A stretch of 64,000 nucleotides of DNA from Rutpela maculata (GCA_936432065.2 OW386293.2:97299795-97363794); one strand, 5' to 3'. Shown: positions 41,800 to 53,845, counted from the first letter of the stretch. Numbers and translations: made by a program. The notes: generated by a model not told the origin, from the letters alone.

Positions 41800-43655
41800 T
41801 AAATTAAACTTTAACGAAAAATGCATTCAATTTATCCTAAACCGTTGTCATGATGTATTACTGTTCAACCTTTTGTCGCATATTTTACTTCTGTCATAAA
41901 TACTTTCAGTGAAAGCGTCGTAAATACTTAAGTGAATTCAATTTGGACCAGAAGTACATTAGAAAAGTATTATATCTTTTTTAAAAAGGATGTTTGGTTA
42001 GTGATATATGATTAATTAAAAAAATCCACGTGTTCACAGCCTAAGGATTCATTTCGTAATGGAAACTACATAAAAAACAATGAATTGAATTAATTAATTT
42101 GGTTTTTGCAATAAACTTCGACTCCATATTTACAACAGAGATATTGGTTCTTTGTAAGCCTATCTGAAATTCTCGTCCAGATATCATAAACGATTGATAG
42201 CATCCTCCTGTTGAAATAATAGTTCAGGAGAGATGAGGGCAGTAAGGCAGTTAGTATATGATTTTTTGGACAACCTCGTCAACGTAATCTTCAAAACCAT
42301 TATCAAAAATGTTGTTTCACAAGACACTTCTCGACACGTGACTCTTATTGGCCAACATTATAGTCCTACTTTCACATATTCACAGAGGCTGTTGGAGCAT
42401 GATCTCTTGCAAGAACTGGACACAATAATTTGGGTGGTGCAGGCTTTTTTAGAACTAGCACATCATTCAGTGTTGTACTTGCAAGTATATTTTGTAGTAA
42501 AATCAATTCAAACTAGTGCAACACATTATTCTGAATAAAAAATGAAGAATACATTTTTTTATTTGAGAATCCGTTTTACAGATAGCAATTATTTTTAGTT
42601 GAAAAAATTGTTAAATTATTATCTTCTTTGGCCAATATCTCGAAACTGTCATTAAAATTTTTTGTGCCCGTGGAGACATTTGATCGACATGTCATAAACT
42701 ACCACAGAGCATAGTTTCAGCTCCCGGGAGTGAAAGCCAAATTAGATATAAAAGGTGCGGGATCCCTTCTCTCCTGCAGAAGTAATGTCTTCTATTGGAG
42801 CTTCATCCAGAAAAAACCTTTACAGCTGACTTTAACCCAGGGTTTTTCTGAGAGACAGTAATAACTTAAACTTTGTTTTCGCACTTGAAAATGTGCTCAG
42901 TATTTTTCAAATTATTTGGATAATTTTGTGTCAAATAAAAAAAACCAGCAAGAAGCGTGTTATGAATGATAGCTCAGTACAAGATGTGTAGTGATTCTAG
43001 ATTCTAAATGAGTTAGGATAAAAGATTTTTAATTTTTATGACTTATTGAAAACTATATTTGCATTTTTGTCGTTGCTAAAATAACACAGCTATGGAAACA
43101 TATATTATAAATTTAAATCTACAAACTATTCTAATTAAAGCGTTTTCAAGATAAATGTTGTATTATACCCAACCTCTCTAGTGATTGTTTTTCGATATCT
43201 CAAAAAAAAATTGGTTAAAAATAGGGAGAGGGGAAATGCCGTTTCTTTCCCATATCTGTAATCTCATCTAACCTTCGGTAATTCTGTCAGCTTCAACTGA
43301 GTCCTAGAGTCCTAAAATGAACATTTTCATTTGCAAATTGACAATTTTTGCAAAACAATCAACATTTTTCGAAATAAAATGATTTTCAAACACATATAGC
43401 AAACAACTAAACTGTAGAAAAGAAAATCCGTTTATGTTCGTTTAGCTGTAATAGTGTGCTTAAACAAACTACATAATTTTTTTTGTAGCCTTAAAAAAAT
43501 TGTCTTGGCGATGTAAAATTTTGCTTTTTTGCCCCATAATTTTTATCAGAATCAAGTGATTATAGAACACGCTGAAAGATAATTGAAAAAACTATTTCAC
43601 AACAGATATGCAATATTTTGTTTGTGTAAAGATAATTGTTTATTACAAATTCGGA
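41800..43655. other. Unassigned interval
   Basis: A 101-codon frame at 42233-42538 lacks recognisable motifs and is not called. The rest is AT-rich single-copy-looking sequence as far as this window shows. Confidence 0.4.
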
Positions 43656-44368
43656 CAAAAAACCGCTGCCTAAGGAATCACTAGTTCCACATTCAGATTT
43701 TTATTCAAGTCACTCACAACGAAAAAATTTTGTATGTGGAAATAATAGTTTATGGAACTTTAATAATATAATATTTGAAATCCTCTACCCCAAAAACCTA
43801 TAAAACGATACCCCACATCGGTAGCGGGGTGGGGGTGGTGATAGGGGATGGTAGTGGGGGTTGATGAAGAAAAAAAACATTTTGAGGTTTCTGGTTCTTG
43901 TACACACTAAATCACAATTTTTTTTCATCCCCTTTAATAATGGGGTGGGGGTGGTAATGGGGGTGGCTAATGCCAAAATTTTTTTTGAGACCTTAGCTTC
44001 TCTTGTATATACTAAATACCAATTTTATGGACTCTTACCTGCTTGATTTACCTATTTTCCCCAAATTTACCCCAATTTACCACCCAACCCTTCGACGGAA
44101 CAAGATAAAAATATAATCTAGTTCTAGATCCCGTTAAAGTACATACGTGTACCAAATTTCAAGTCAATATATCAAACGGTTCCAGAGTAAACGTGCACAC
44201 AAATAAAGTTACAGACCGACAGACAAGACAGACAGACAGACAGACAGAAATTTTTTTTCGCTCAAACTTAAAATCTCAACGTTTCGTGACATTCTAAGCC
44301 TATTTGAACAATAAAAATTTAAAAAAAATTTTTTGTCGTTACTATACTTCCACTGGATGTGGAAGTAA
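43656..44368 (-). mobile_element. Helentron-like short element, family 1, copy G (full length)
   Basis: On the plus strand it starts AAAAAACCGCTGCCTAAGG, then AGTTCCACATTCAGATTTT. It carries the GGGGTGGGGGTGG block twice, a (GACA)n tract at about 44215-44245 and the terminal hairpin CTTCCACTGGATGTGGAAG at 44348-44366. It is the best-preserved copy for defining the family: about 710 bp. Confidence 0.85.
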
Positions 44369-44574
44369 TAGGTTTTTTTCCGAAAAATTTTGACTTAGAT
44401 TACAAACTATGTTTAATGGAGATAATACATGCCAATTGATTAATTATTTTAAAAGCTACAAAAAAGTTTAAATTATTTTTTCTTGTCATTACTCAATTTA
44501 ATACTGCAGTTAAATAGGGAAAATTGGAGTTAAATAATTGATAAAGTTTTTAAACTTGCCAAAGATGTTCATTA

Positions 44575-45530
44575 AGGTGCACTATTAAACATACTAAAAA
44601 CCTGTTACTGTCGAGCAGCCATCTTGGAAAAATGGTGGCAAGATTCAGTTTTTTGCTTATATCTTGCTAACCATTAGCGATATAGAAATTATGTTTGAAA
44701 TACGAAAATTGCATTTGACCGACACATTTCTAAATCTGAAAATATCGCTCGTAGAGAAAAAACTGTCTCGCTGTTATTCATGTTTTTCTAAGCATGATAG
44801 CCTAAGACAAATCCGATTTTATTAAAATTTGGACAGTTAGTGTCAGTTAGTGGAAGAATGGTCGAGTTTTTGAAAAAAAAAAATCGATAAGTAAAAATAA
44901 AAGTTATGAAACAGTTTAAGAAAAAAAAATGCACGTGAGGAGTGTTGTGACAATACCTTTGATAAGACTCTATAAACACAAAGATAATGCATACTATACT
45001 AACTAACGTTTCGACAATCAAAAAAGTACCTTGAGATGATTAAAATGGCAAGTATAAAGCTATAATCTTAAAGCTGTAATCTGAAAGGTTTCATAACCGT
45101 TATATTTACTGATCGATTTTATTGAAAAACGTTAGTTTTTCCTCTAGCTAACACTAACTGTCCAAATTTCAATCAAATCGGACTTGTTTCTCTTAAGTTA
45201 TCGTGCTTGTAAGTACATGACAGACAGAGAGACAGACGGACAGATAGATAGACTATCAGCCTGTTTATTTGTCCGTCTGTCATGACAACAGGACAGGCGA
45301 CAGATATTTTGTTCAGCATGGATTAAATGTAAATTTTATATTTTCGAAGAGTATAATAATAAATACGGAAAAAAAAACGCATATAACATTCTTTGTGGAG
45401 AATTTTATAAGCTTTATTTTTTACATGAAACATAATTTCGATATCAAGATCGGAGCACCATTTTTTAAGATGGCGGCTCAAGCGCAGGCTCATTGAGCTC
45501 AGGACTTTTAATACGTTTAATAGTACACCT
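44575..45530. mobile_element. 956-bp TIR element with GATGGCGGC-type motif
   Basis: The ends are AGGTGCACTATTAAACATAC and the inverse of AGGTGTACTATTAAACGTAT. Inverted similarity continues inward: GCCATCTTGGAAAAATGGTG on the left against CACCATTTTTTAAGATGGCGG on the right in inverse, and CAAATCCGATTTTATT near 44812 against AATCAAATCGGACTTG near 45170. A CAGA/GTCTG inverted patch lies at 45220-45290. Target duplications are not clear. There is no known coding sequence. Confidence 0.7.
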
Positions 45531-46990
45531 GAATGAATGTCTTTCCAAGTTACAAAACTCTATCAATTATTTCCGCCACACTTCGCAATTTGTTTCTATT
45601 TGACTGGAGTATAAAGGAATTTTGCAATATCGATTTTCACAAAAACGTACTTTTTTAACAAACGGTCATAATTTTGCCAATTTTTGACAATTTTTATCGT
45701 ACTGAAATTTCAATTTTGTAATGAATATTTTTTGTAGATCCTTCGTTTCTGAGTTAATCATGAAGAACGTGCGTTGAAATTTGGCTTTTAGAAAGAGGTA
45801 AAAATCACTTAACTTTGAAAGAATCACATCTCTCTCAAATTTTAACCAAATATGACGACAGTAGTCCCAAATTCATTAGATTTGATTTGCACATTTTTAA
45901 TATTTTTTGACAAAATTCGCAGTTTTTCAGATATTTGCAAAAAACTGTTTTATGACCCCCCTTCTATGAGTTCAACCGGCAGCAGGTTTTAGTCGACTGT
46001 TTTACATGTTTATGTATCCCTAAATAATAGTTTTCTGCAATAAAATTTCACGTCACATCGATTCCCAAGTCAAAATCTAAATGCACTTAACTAATATCTA
46101 AAATTTTCTTGCTAGTATGATTGAAAAAAAACCTCATTTTTTAACGAATAATAATAATTAGACTAATAGAATTTTCGAATACCTAACGGTAGAATTTGGC
46201 CAATTGCCTGTTCTATTTAAACTCCCTCATCAACTTCCGTGTAATAGAAACAGCAGAAACGGCAAGGAGCAATATTTGCACTCAGTTTGAACATTTTATG
46301 CCTTGCTCTTAAATGCCCCTCCGACCTTGCCCGAGGGAAGCTCCTGGAAAAAGTTGATGAACAAGGTGTGAGTTAGATTCTGCTGCCTCGTAAGGACAAT
46401 CAATCAAGCTGTACAGGTGGGTCAGTATTCATCTGTACCGTTCTGGAGTAGGCTTTGACGACATCGTAACCAGGCAACGTAGCGTTTGCCCCGGACTACT
46501 ATCGCTCGATACAAGTACAGAAGGTCACCCTCTTGAGCCTCCTGAAAATGTGGAGGGCTGTTCAATTAAATATAAAAAAGGTGAATAATTTTTTAAAATC
46601 ACATTGGTCTGTTGCAGGGAAAACGTCTACGAAATAGGTACAAATTTAAAATTACTGAATTTTGAAGTGTTTCGCTTTGTTTAGAAAGTGAAAAAGTTAT
46701 TAAATAGATTTACTATTCGACAAGAATATTTTCCTTCATAAAAGCTGTCTAAAATCCAGAGACATGGCTTATGATAAAAAAGCACAAAATCTGACAGAAG
46801 GAACACTAACTTCGCCCTCATATTTTATTTATTTACTTATTTATCTATTTATTTATTTGTGCATAAATCTATAAACCCTATAGTAATACAGCGGTAAGGG
46901 TATAAAACAGGGGGTTTAATCCGAATAAGTGCCGAAGTTTTGAAACTTTAGGAATTTGTAGATTTTGATGCCCTGAATGAAATAAGAAAA
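45531..46990. other. Unassigned interval, includes an (ATTT)n microsatellite
   Basis: ATTT/ATCT repeats occupy about 46823-46860. A less AT-rich patch at 46230-46560, with TGCCCGAGGGAAGCTCCTGG, has no frame or fold that I can assign. Confidence 0.4.
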
Positions 46991-47094
46991 AATGCAAAAT
47001 GTGATATCAGCTGCCGCTGCCGCCGCTTCGGGTGTTTCATTCGGCAAGAAATGTTCTTATGGAAATAAAAGAACATTAAATATGTCCCAGCGAA

Positions 47095-47850
47095 GTCAAG
47101 CATTATTGAGAAAAGTATGTTTTTTTGCAAATTTCCTTTTAAAAAAGACTTTTGAAGATGACAACTTTTCTGTGAAACAAGCAGCGGAAGATACAGACAC
47201 GATTATTGTAAATATAGGATAGAAGTGTCCTCAGAGTTTGATTCTGCGCTAATTGTTGGCGAAGATATAGACTTTTTAGTTGCCCTTACAGCTTTGGGTA
47301 CTGCTTATCAAAACCTTTATTTTTTGAAGTCAGGAAAGGATAAAATCTTGCAGCGATTGTATTCTTCCCATAGTTTGTCGAGCGGTAAAATCATCACTGA
47401 TAATGTGATAATATACTATTTCTTCACGCTTTTAGTGGGTATGACACAACTTGTGCACTTTTTAATCAGGGTAAACTAAAGTTTCTGAGCATCCTACAAA
47501 AGCGTTATGATTTACAGAACAGCATTCAAGTTTTTCAAGATGGTAATGCTGAACGGGACGCTATGGCTGATGCTGGAGAACACTTTCTTCTGGCACTGTT
47601 TGAAGACAATATATATTTCTCTGGGCATTTATCGTTACCAATGTTTCGTAAGATCGCTCACAAAAAGCAAGTTTAACATAGCGTCTCTACCACCTACAGC
47701 TGCGGCAGCAAGGCCGCATTCATTCAGGACATATTATTAAGTCTAGAAGTGGTAGGTGGTTTGTAAAAATATTGAAGAATGGGACTGGAAACAGAGCAAT
47801 GCTGAGCTTACACCAGTAACGATGCTGAAAGATCCTGCTCCTGTACGCTG
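47095..47850 (+). pseudogene. HAFSGCDT-family protein with FEN1/PIN-like half, degenerate
   Basis: The first recognisable block, at 47126-47220, is LLKKTFEDDNFSVKQAAEDTDTIIV, split here as LLKKTFEDDNFSVKQ and AAEDTDTIIV. Then, after a stop, FDSALIVGEDIDFLVALTAL appears at 47235-47295. AEDxDT and VGEDIDxLV have the spacing and acidic residues of FEN1/XPG- or PIN-like nucleases. Next come LHAFSGYDTTCALFNQGK (about 47424-47478, in another frame), ERDAMADAGEHFLLALFE and LPPTAAAARPHSFRTYY, which align with the 29-kb copy. A tail piece, AELTPVTMLKDPAPVRCNIC, ends at about 47865, where an inverted repeat begins. Several frameshifts make it a pseudogene. Confidence 0.7.
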
Positions 47851-48515
47851 CAACATATGTCAAAGGGTAATAGTTTAAAGTAAAAATATTTTAAAACAAA
47901 GTCTTGATTTAGGGTTAAACAAACCTTCCCTCCTACCCCCTTTTTAATGGTACGCCTATGGCTTTTCTGGTATATTCTATTTTATAGAAAATTTAATTCT
48001 ACAACCTTTTTCCATCTTGTGTTTTTTTTCGTTTAAGTGATCAAATGGCAGACAGAATACTAAAAACATCTGTCTTAAAAAGTGAAAACTCTAGAAAAAC
48101 TCTAGAAAAACCATTTGTTTTATCAGTCACCTCTTAATTTCAGTTCTACATGTACTTAGTATGAGCAAAAAAATTAAATTAAATTAAATTAAAAAGCAAA
48201 ACAAAAAAATTATAAAAATAAAATAAAAAAATTCATTATTTTTCTCCAGTTTTCAACATTTCTCCCTTTAAAACACATGACAATATTTTTATTATATTGT
48301 CTCATTTAAAAATGATCACTGAAATGATAAAAAACACAAGATGCGAAAAAGTTGTAGAATTAAATTTTCTATAAAATAGAGTATGCCAAAAATCATAGGC
48401 GTACCACTAATAAAAAAGGGGGTAGGAGGAAAGTGTTATAAATCAGCCATTTATAAAACTTTATTTTAAATGCTTTTACATTACACTATTACCTTTTGAC
48501 AGATGTTACAGCTTA
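47845..48515. mobile_element. Inverted-repeat element overlapping the pseudogene end
   Basis: The left arm runs from about 47848 (CTGCAACATATGTCAAAGGG) through CTCCTACCCCCTTTTT and GAAAATTTAATTCTACAACC. The right arm is its inverse, ending at TTTTGACAGATGTTACAGC near 48513. The arms are about 200 bp, with pairs such as GTAGAATTAAATTTTCTATA on the right. The loop includes an AAATTAAATT microsatellite at about 48172-48195. Confidence 0.75.
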
Positions 48516-50335
48516 CTAGCATTGAAAAAAATATCTCTAGCCATTTGTAAAATATTTAAAGAATATGTTTTTTATTTTCAACTTTAAGGTCTGATTCATA
48601 ATGGTTGTGATTTTGGATAGAGGTAAATCAGGTTCAATCAATTTCTTTTGAGGCGCTGAGTCTGGGATTAAGTGATTGACATATTTTTTTAAAAACACCC
48701 TGTATATTATAATGATTTATTTTTTGATATAATGCAGACCTTTCTTTACATCTTTCATAAGTTACATGTTGACTCTTTTTGGGAGTATCAATGGATAATA
48801 AATAATTTGTTTAGTAGATACATACTTATGTTGTTATGTTTTCAGTTAGATATGCATGTGTAGTATAGTTAACAGGAGTAATAAATAAGACATAATAAAA
48901 AGGAAATATTTAATAATACAAAATAAGTATCGTTAACAAATTGATCTACATGAAATAATAAAATACATTTTAGACATATTACATAATATTAACAAAATAA
49001 AAGAAGTTTTTGCAGAAATTACAACGGTTTGTATTGTCCAATATATAGCTGTAACGTACTTGCAGCTTTTTACTTCTAACCTCTGCAATGTCAAAACAAT
49101 CGTCTCTTTTTAAAAATTCGCTGACCATAAATATATCTACCGCAAGTAGAATATCAGAATTAGCTTTTACAAATATACTGCCTTAGTCGTTTCGAAAAAA
49201 ATATTACTAATTACAGCAAACACTAATACTACTAGCTAAACGTCAAATTTATTTTGACATATGAAGTTATTTTCTATGTTGTCAACAATGTCAACTTGTT
49301 CGTCTTGTTCCGTTCTGCGTATAAGTTCACATCTAACAGCCGTTATGATGTCACTTCCGTTTTCATGGCACATTCAAATAGTCGAAGTTTAATAATTTTT
49401 TAAAATATATTGCTGTTAGAATTTTTTTTCCAAATTAAAAATGTAACTAAACTAACGCCTCTACTACTATATTTCACCATTTTTGAAAATTCTTCAACAA
49501 CCCAATTGTAGTGATTCTATATATTAATAATATTTTTACATTTTGGATGGCACGATTCTATTACGAAAGTTAATCTAATCTTAACAACTATTTTGACGGA
49601 ACAGATATAAAATACGAAATCATTAATGATTTCCTTAATCCTTGTCGTTCTAAATATACCTTACGTACCCAAATTAATTAAATATAATTGGCCAATTTCT
49701 CGGAGATGTCCAATCGTCACGCCCTGTCATTTTAACGCATAGTTTTGACACTTTCCGGAGCGTGGTATGTTGGAGTGCGTTAAGGTGACACTTTGATTTA
49801 GTGCTCGTATCAGTATGGCCTAGATTTGACAGGTTCACACGGTGGCGCTACGGATGGCCGAAGTATCTTGTGGCATTTGAGAGGCGACACGCCCTTTTGT
49901 AATGCGATACACCGGCCCTTCGCCGAGACACAACAACATTAAACATGGGATGTTATTTGAGAACGATTCTGCTGCCGGCCCTTGAAAAAGAGTCATTTGA
50001 GTTAAAACAAAACTTGTTCAAATCGACGTGGAGACGGTGGAGATTTCATTTCGATCGAGGCAGAAGAACATGAAGAAGAAAAGGATATTAGTGTTTTTGT
50101 TAGTTAAAGGACAAGTTTATAGAAAAAAGTTGGAATTTTCTCTCAGACTGCTATCGGATGCCGCTGATATACAATTTATATTATTAAACTAGTAGTTTTG
50201 TTTATTATTTTCAAAAAGATTTGATGCACTGGGTGATGGTTTCTGTTGATTACATGGTTTATCTGAACAGGACTATCGATAAATATTAGGGGATATTCGC
50301 TAATATATCTGGGTAGGTATCTGCTAATATACAGG
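48516..50335. other. Unassigned interval with a less AT-rich patch
   Basis: No gene is supported. ACACCCTGTATATT at 48694 looks like a solo MITE tip. Over about 49690-50060 the sequence becomes richer in GC and CpG (GGTGGCGCTACGGATGGCCG, ACACCGGCCCTTCGCCGAG), which could mark a regulatory region or non-coding exon, but I see no frame of useful length. Confidence 0.35.
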
Positions 50336-50336
50336 G

Positions 50337-50540
50337 TGGACCATTAATAATAGGCCATAATTCAATTTAATTTTTGGATTAAAATATGAGGATATAACCA
50401 AACATGCTTTAGTAAATTGTTGCAGTGAAAAAGATACATGGTGTCAAAATTGTCTTTTTTTTGCAATATCTCAACTACCTCTTGATCGATCTTCTCCCAA
50501 TTTGGTAAGAAAACATTTTTTAACCTAAGAAACAATAATT
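50337..50540 (+). mobile_element. Solo end of a TIR element (family shared with 13850)
   Basis: After TATA, the sequence CAGGGTGGACCATTAATAAT is followed by AGGCCATAATTCAA, GCTTTAGTAAATTGTTGC and TGCAATATCTCAACTACCTC. These are the inverse of blocks at 13850-14076. The opposite end was not found nearby. Confidence 0.65.
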
Positions 50541-50699
50541 TCTGATCGGATGATGAACATTTTTTCTCTTTTTTTTACGAAACGTTGTGGCACTTTTGAC
50601 TAGAAAATTTCATGCAGGAGTCATTTCTACGTAAAAAAGGTATACTTGATAGAACTTGATAATTCCAATCGTTTCCGAGAAAACTGCCGCTAAGATTTC

Positions 50700-51345
50700 A
50701 AGAATTCTTTGAAAACAAACTCAATTTGAAAAGGACAATTTCAATTAAGAAATAACCCATACTTTTAAACAGAGCATTAATGCACATGTATCTCTGACCC
50801 TTCCCAGCACCAAAGAGAATCCACATCTCCTGAAGTCCCGCAGTTTTGAAAATGTAAAAGAAAGAGATTGTTAAAACAACTTCATCAATATTTACTGTGC
50901 AAATCATTATTTTTTTTGCTCCATGTTCAACACGTGGAGAAAAATTCAATAGCGTGGACAACAATTCTGCCGTCTGTTTCTTCCTGTTGCCTGCATTGTA
51001 CTCCATTAATTAAAGTTTCATCCGGTCGAGATGAACAAATTATGTCATCAATCTCAGTACTGATGTGAGCCCAACCAAACTTCAAAAATGCATGTTCTCC
51101 AAGTAACTTGAAGAGTTCTGTCTTATTCTGATTGCAGCAGAGGAAGTCATTCCAATTTTTTGGTGGCATATTTCCTTGTGCTACTTGACGACGAAGACCA
51201 ACGCCTCTCTTATCTGGCACATGTTTCTTCAGGCAAGTTTTTGAGTAAGTATCCCAATAAACGTGTATTTTGTTTACATGGAACCTCTCAGCATAATTCA
51301 AAATTCTGTTTTTGAATTCCGTATCATAGTATTCTCCAAAAGTCC
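50700..51345 (-). pseudogene. FEN1/PIN-like half of a HAFTGCDT-family protein (second subtype)
   Basis: From 51345 down, the translation reads RTFGEYYDTEFKNRILNYAE, VYWDTYSKTCLKKHVPDKRG, VGLRRQVAQGNMPPKNWNDF, NKTELFKLLGEHAFLKFG, and then EETDGRIVVHAIEFFSTC (an ExxDxR-type acidic motif) to about 50930. After a frameshift it continues EHGAKKIMICTVNIDEVVLT (where TVDTDVVVL is expected) and GLQEMWILFGAGKGQRYMC. I recall this order from uncharacterised proteins in cnidarians, fish and arthropods, where a HAFTGCDT box and a KTAWETW stretch follow. That following part is not downstream here but lies at 52291 on the opposite strand. Confidence 0.7.
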
Positions 51346-51457
51346 GTGAAAGTTAAAAAAATATTTGTTTTTTTGAAAATTGTGCAGAACCCTTAAGGTG
51401 TAGAGATAAATGTAGGGACAAAAAAGTGTCCTTCTCACAAGAACTTTCAGTTCAGCT

Positions 51458-51640
51458 GAGATACAAAAAAAAATTTAGTGCGGCTAATGACGGCCACCTT
51501 TAATGGCCGCCATTTTGGTGTTCTACACGGATTTTTAAGTGGCTCCCTATCTGGATAGTTACCTTTTGGCATCAACTATCACTACAGAAAGTGGCATGTT
51601 CCAATCAAAAAGTTCAGCTTTTTGACTTTTTTAGCCGTAT
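51458..51640 (+). repeat. Direct repeat, left copy
   Basis: GCTGAGATACAAAAAAAAAT, CTTTAATGGCCGCCATTTTGG, TGTTCTACACGGATTTT and GGCATCAACTATCACTACAG recur in the same order and orientation at 52500-52660. The pair is about 1 kb apart and could be LTR-like or two copies of an unclassified repeat. Confidence 0.7.
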
Positions 51641-51984
51641 GTTCGAAGTACTATTTGCTATTTTACTATACGTGGTTTCTGGATCACTGTTGGCTATCGT
51701 TGGCGATTTAAATACTATTGACAAGACCAAGCAAGTAAAGACATAAGGAATGTAGTGAAAAGTATTGCACTTATGACAATAAGTGGGGATGTCCGCTAGG
51801 CAAGGTTTTTATAACATCAGTTCATTTTAAGTCATAATTAAAATACATGTGTAATGGTTGCTGTTTAAAGAGCACAGTTTCAATTGATAAGCAGATGAGC
51901 AGAATTGTTTACTGACAAATGCTTTATACTTGACATAACCTAAGGTTTCGGCAGTTGACACTGATTGCTACCCATATACTACTT

Positions 51985-52105
51985 TGTTATTTCTTAGTTT
52001 GTTAGCACCTGGGTTAATTCAGAAAGCACAATTTTAAAACTAGTATCAATTTTTAACCCAGTTAGTTTAATACTGGGTTCGCCTAGTTTTTGGTACAACT
52101 CGCCT
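51985..52105. repeat. Dispersed repeat with TTAACCCAG and GGTACAAC words, copy 1
   Basis: GTTAGCACCTGGGTTAATTC, ACCCAGTTAGTTTAATACTG and TTTTTGGTACAACTCGCC recur at 53715-53845 as GTTAACCCCCGGGTTAATTC, CAGTGTTAGTTTAACACTAG and TTTGGTACAACTCATC. Confidence 0.6.
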
Positions 52106-52290
52106 TCAGTATAATAATTATTTTTACTTTCACATAAACTTATCACAGATAAATATAAACATAACCTATTTCTAAACAACTACTTCGTCGCCCATATACC
52201 ACGATCAATATTGGATTATAAGAAAGACAATATGCACATTACGTGCATTGCGACTGTCACAATAATGTTATTGAGAGAGAGATTGTTGCA

Positions 52291-52440
52291 TTGAGAGGAT
52301 TTCATGCATTTACTGGATCAGATGTAACGTCATCTTTATATTTGAAATGAAAGGGAAACAGACTGCCTGGAAAGTGTGGGAATCATTTCCTGAAGCTGCT
52401 GAAGCCTTCCAAGCTATCTCACTACCACAACAGTCTAGTT
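52291..52440 (+). pseudogene. HAFTGCDT box fragment (second subtype), opposite strand
   Basis: The frame reads LRGFHAFTGSDVTSSLYLK, a stop, and then KGKQTAWKVWESFPEAAEAF. The family pattern as I recall it is FHAFTGCDT, a GKGK and then KTAWETWxSFPE. It is the natural continuation of the protein piece at 50700-51345 but lies on the other strand, about 1 kb away, between the two direct repeats. The key cysteine of the box is Ser here. Confidence 0.7.
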
Positions 52441-52499
52441 CTTTTCCTCTTCATAAGAGTTTTCAAACAAAAAAAAAGAAAATCGAAATCGGACTGTTA

Positions 52500-52660
52500 G
52501 GAGCTGAGATACAAAAAAATTTAATGTGGTTAATGGTAGCCATCTTTAATGGCCGCTATTTTGGTGTTCTACAGGGATTTTCAAGTGAATTTTGGCATCA
52601 ACTATGACCACAGAAAGTGTCACATTCCAGTCAAAAAGTGCAGCTTTCTTTGGTGTAACC
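52500..52660 (+). repeat. Direct repeat, right copy
   Basis: This is the second copy of the repeat at 51458-51640, with about 80% similarity by eye. It follows the HAFTG fragment after about 60 bp. Confidence 0.7.
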
Positions 52661-53039
52661 GACGTACTAAAAGAGCCTTTAGCAGGTGAGAGAGCATGAT
52701 TTCTCAAATACACTGTAAGGTTTATATTTTTAATTATTACGCGTTAGTGATTATATTACCTATTAGTAGGTACATGTGGCGATAACATGAGCAATTATGT
52801 CAATGATTTATTACAAAATGAGTTTTGATAAATGAAAGCGACTTTTGAATTTTTTATCATTCCAACAACGAAAGTCGTTTCGGGGTTCTAGTTTTGCGAG
52901 GCTTTAGAAAATAATGCCACTGCCTCAGCAAAATATTCATAATTCATAATCTCTTCTAGTATATGGAGTAACTCTATATTTTCTATATTAATGCCAGTAG
53001 GTTAAATTATATACACCGAGTCTAAAATTGAGTTCATGA

Positions 53040-53845
53040 TTTCATTAACCACGCCCTTAACCACCACGTAACCTGGTTTAAGTTTTAAAGGCTGAAATGA
53101 GCTCCATATCTTTAAAACTTAAGGTTAAAAAATTGGTACAACGCATCAATACTCTTAACCAACTTTTCGTAGTACAGAAACTAAAGAACTAACAGTGTGT
53201 TAATAGAACTCACTTTTAATCTGTAAGGGCTAGTTGTACCAACACGCGGTTAGTCCTAACGTTAAAATGTTAAATGTTAAAAGAGGGTCAAGACCAATGA
53301 CGCGTTGTACCAATACGCTAACCTTTAATTTTAAAGATATCGGGCGCATTTAACCCCGTAAAGCTTAAACTGGGTCTTGGAGGGATTTAAGGTGGGGTTA
53401 ATAAAATGTCATTTCAAATTTTGACATTTCTGCCTTGTGTGTACAGTGTACATTGTAATTTCTTGATATTGATATTATAAGATATGAGAGGCGATGAAGA
53501 TTTTGTAGAGTTAGTAACATTCATTTCCAGAGCGCCGCAAAACTATAGCCTCCAACCCGGTAACTTTCTTTATTGGAATAAAAAACTTCAAAGATCACTC
53601 CCGTAATAATTGAAAATAGAAATCTTATACCATTTCAGAAATCAAGTTTTCTTATTTTATTGTATGTAACTCGACTGTCAACATCTACGCATCACTCTAG
53701 CACCTTGCACTTATACTTCGTTATTTCTGGGTTTGTTAACCCCCGGGTTAATTCAGATGGTACAACTGGCAGAATTTTAAAACCAGTGTTAGTTTAACAC
53801 TAGGTTATGATAGTTTGGTACAACTCATCTTAAAAGGAGGGACAA
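53040..53845. repeat. Decayed inverted/dispersed repeat cluster
   Basis: Several short inverted similarities occur. GTTTAAGTTTTAAAGG and TTAAAACTTAAGG lie at the left, with GGTACAACGCATC (53138) against GACGCGTTGTACC (53301). A TTAACCCCGTAAAGCTTAAA stretch follows. The second copy of the GGTTAATTC/GGTACAACTC repeat is at 53715-53845. It looks like overlapping remnants of one repeat family. Confidence 0.45.

Noticed and set aside
42233..42538. 101-codon frame as a gene.
   Set aside because: No family resemblance or domain and no splice context that I could support.
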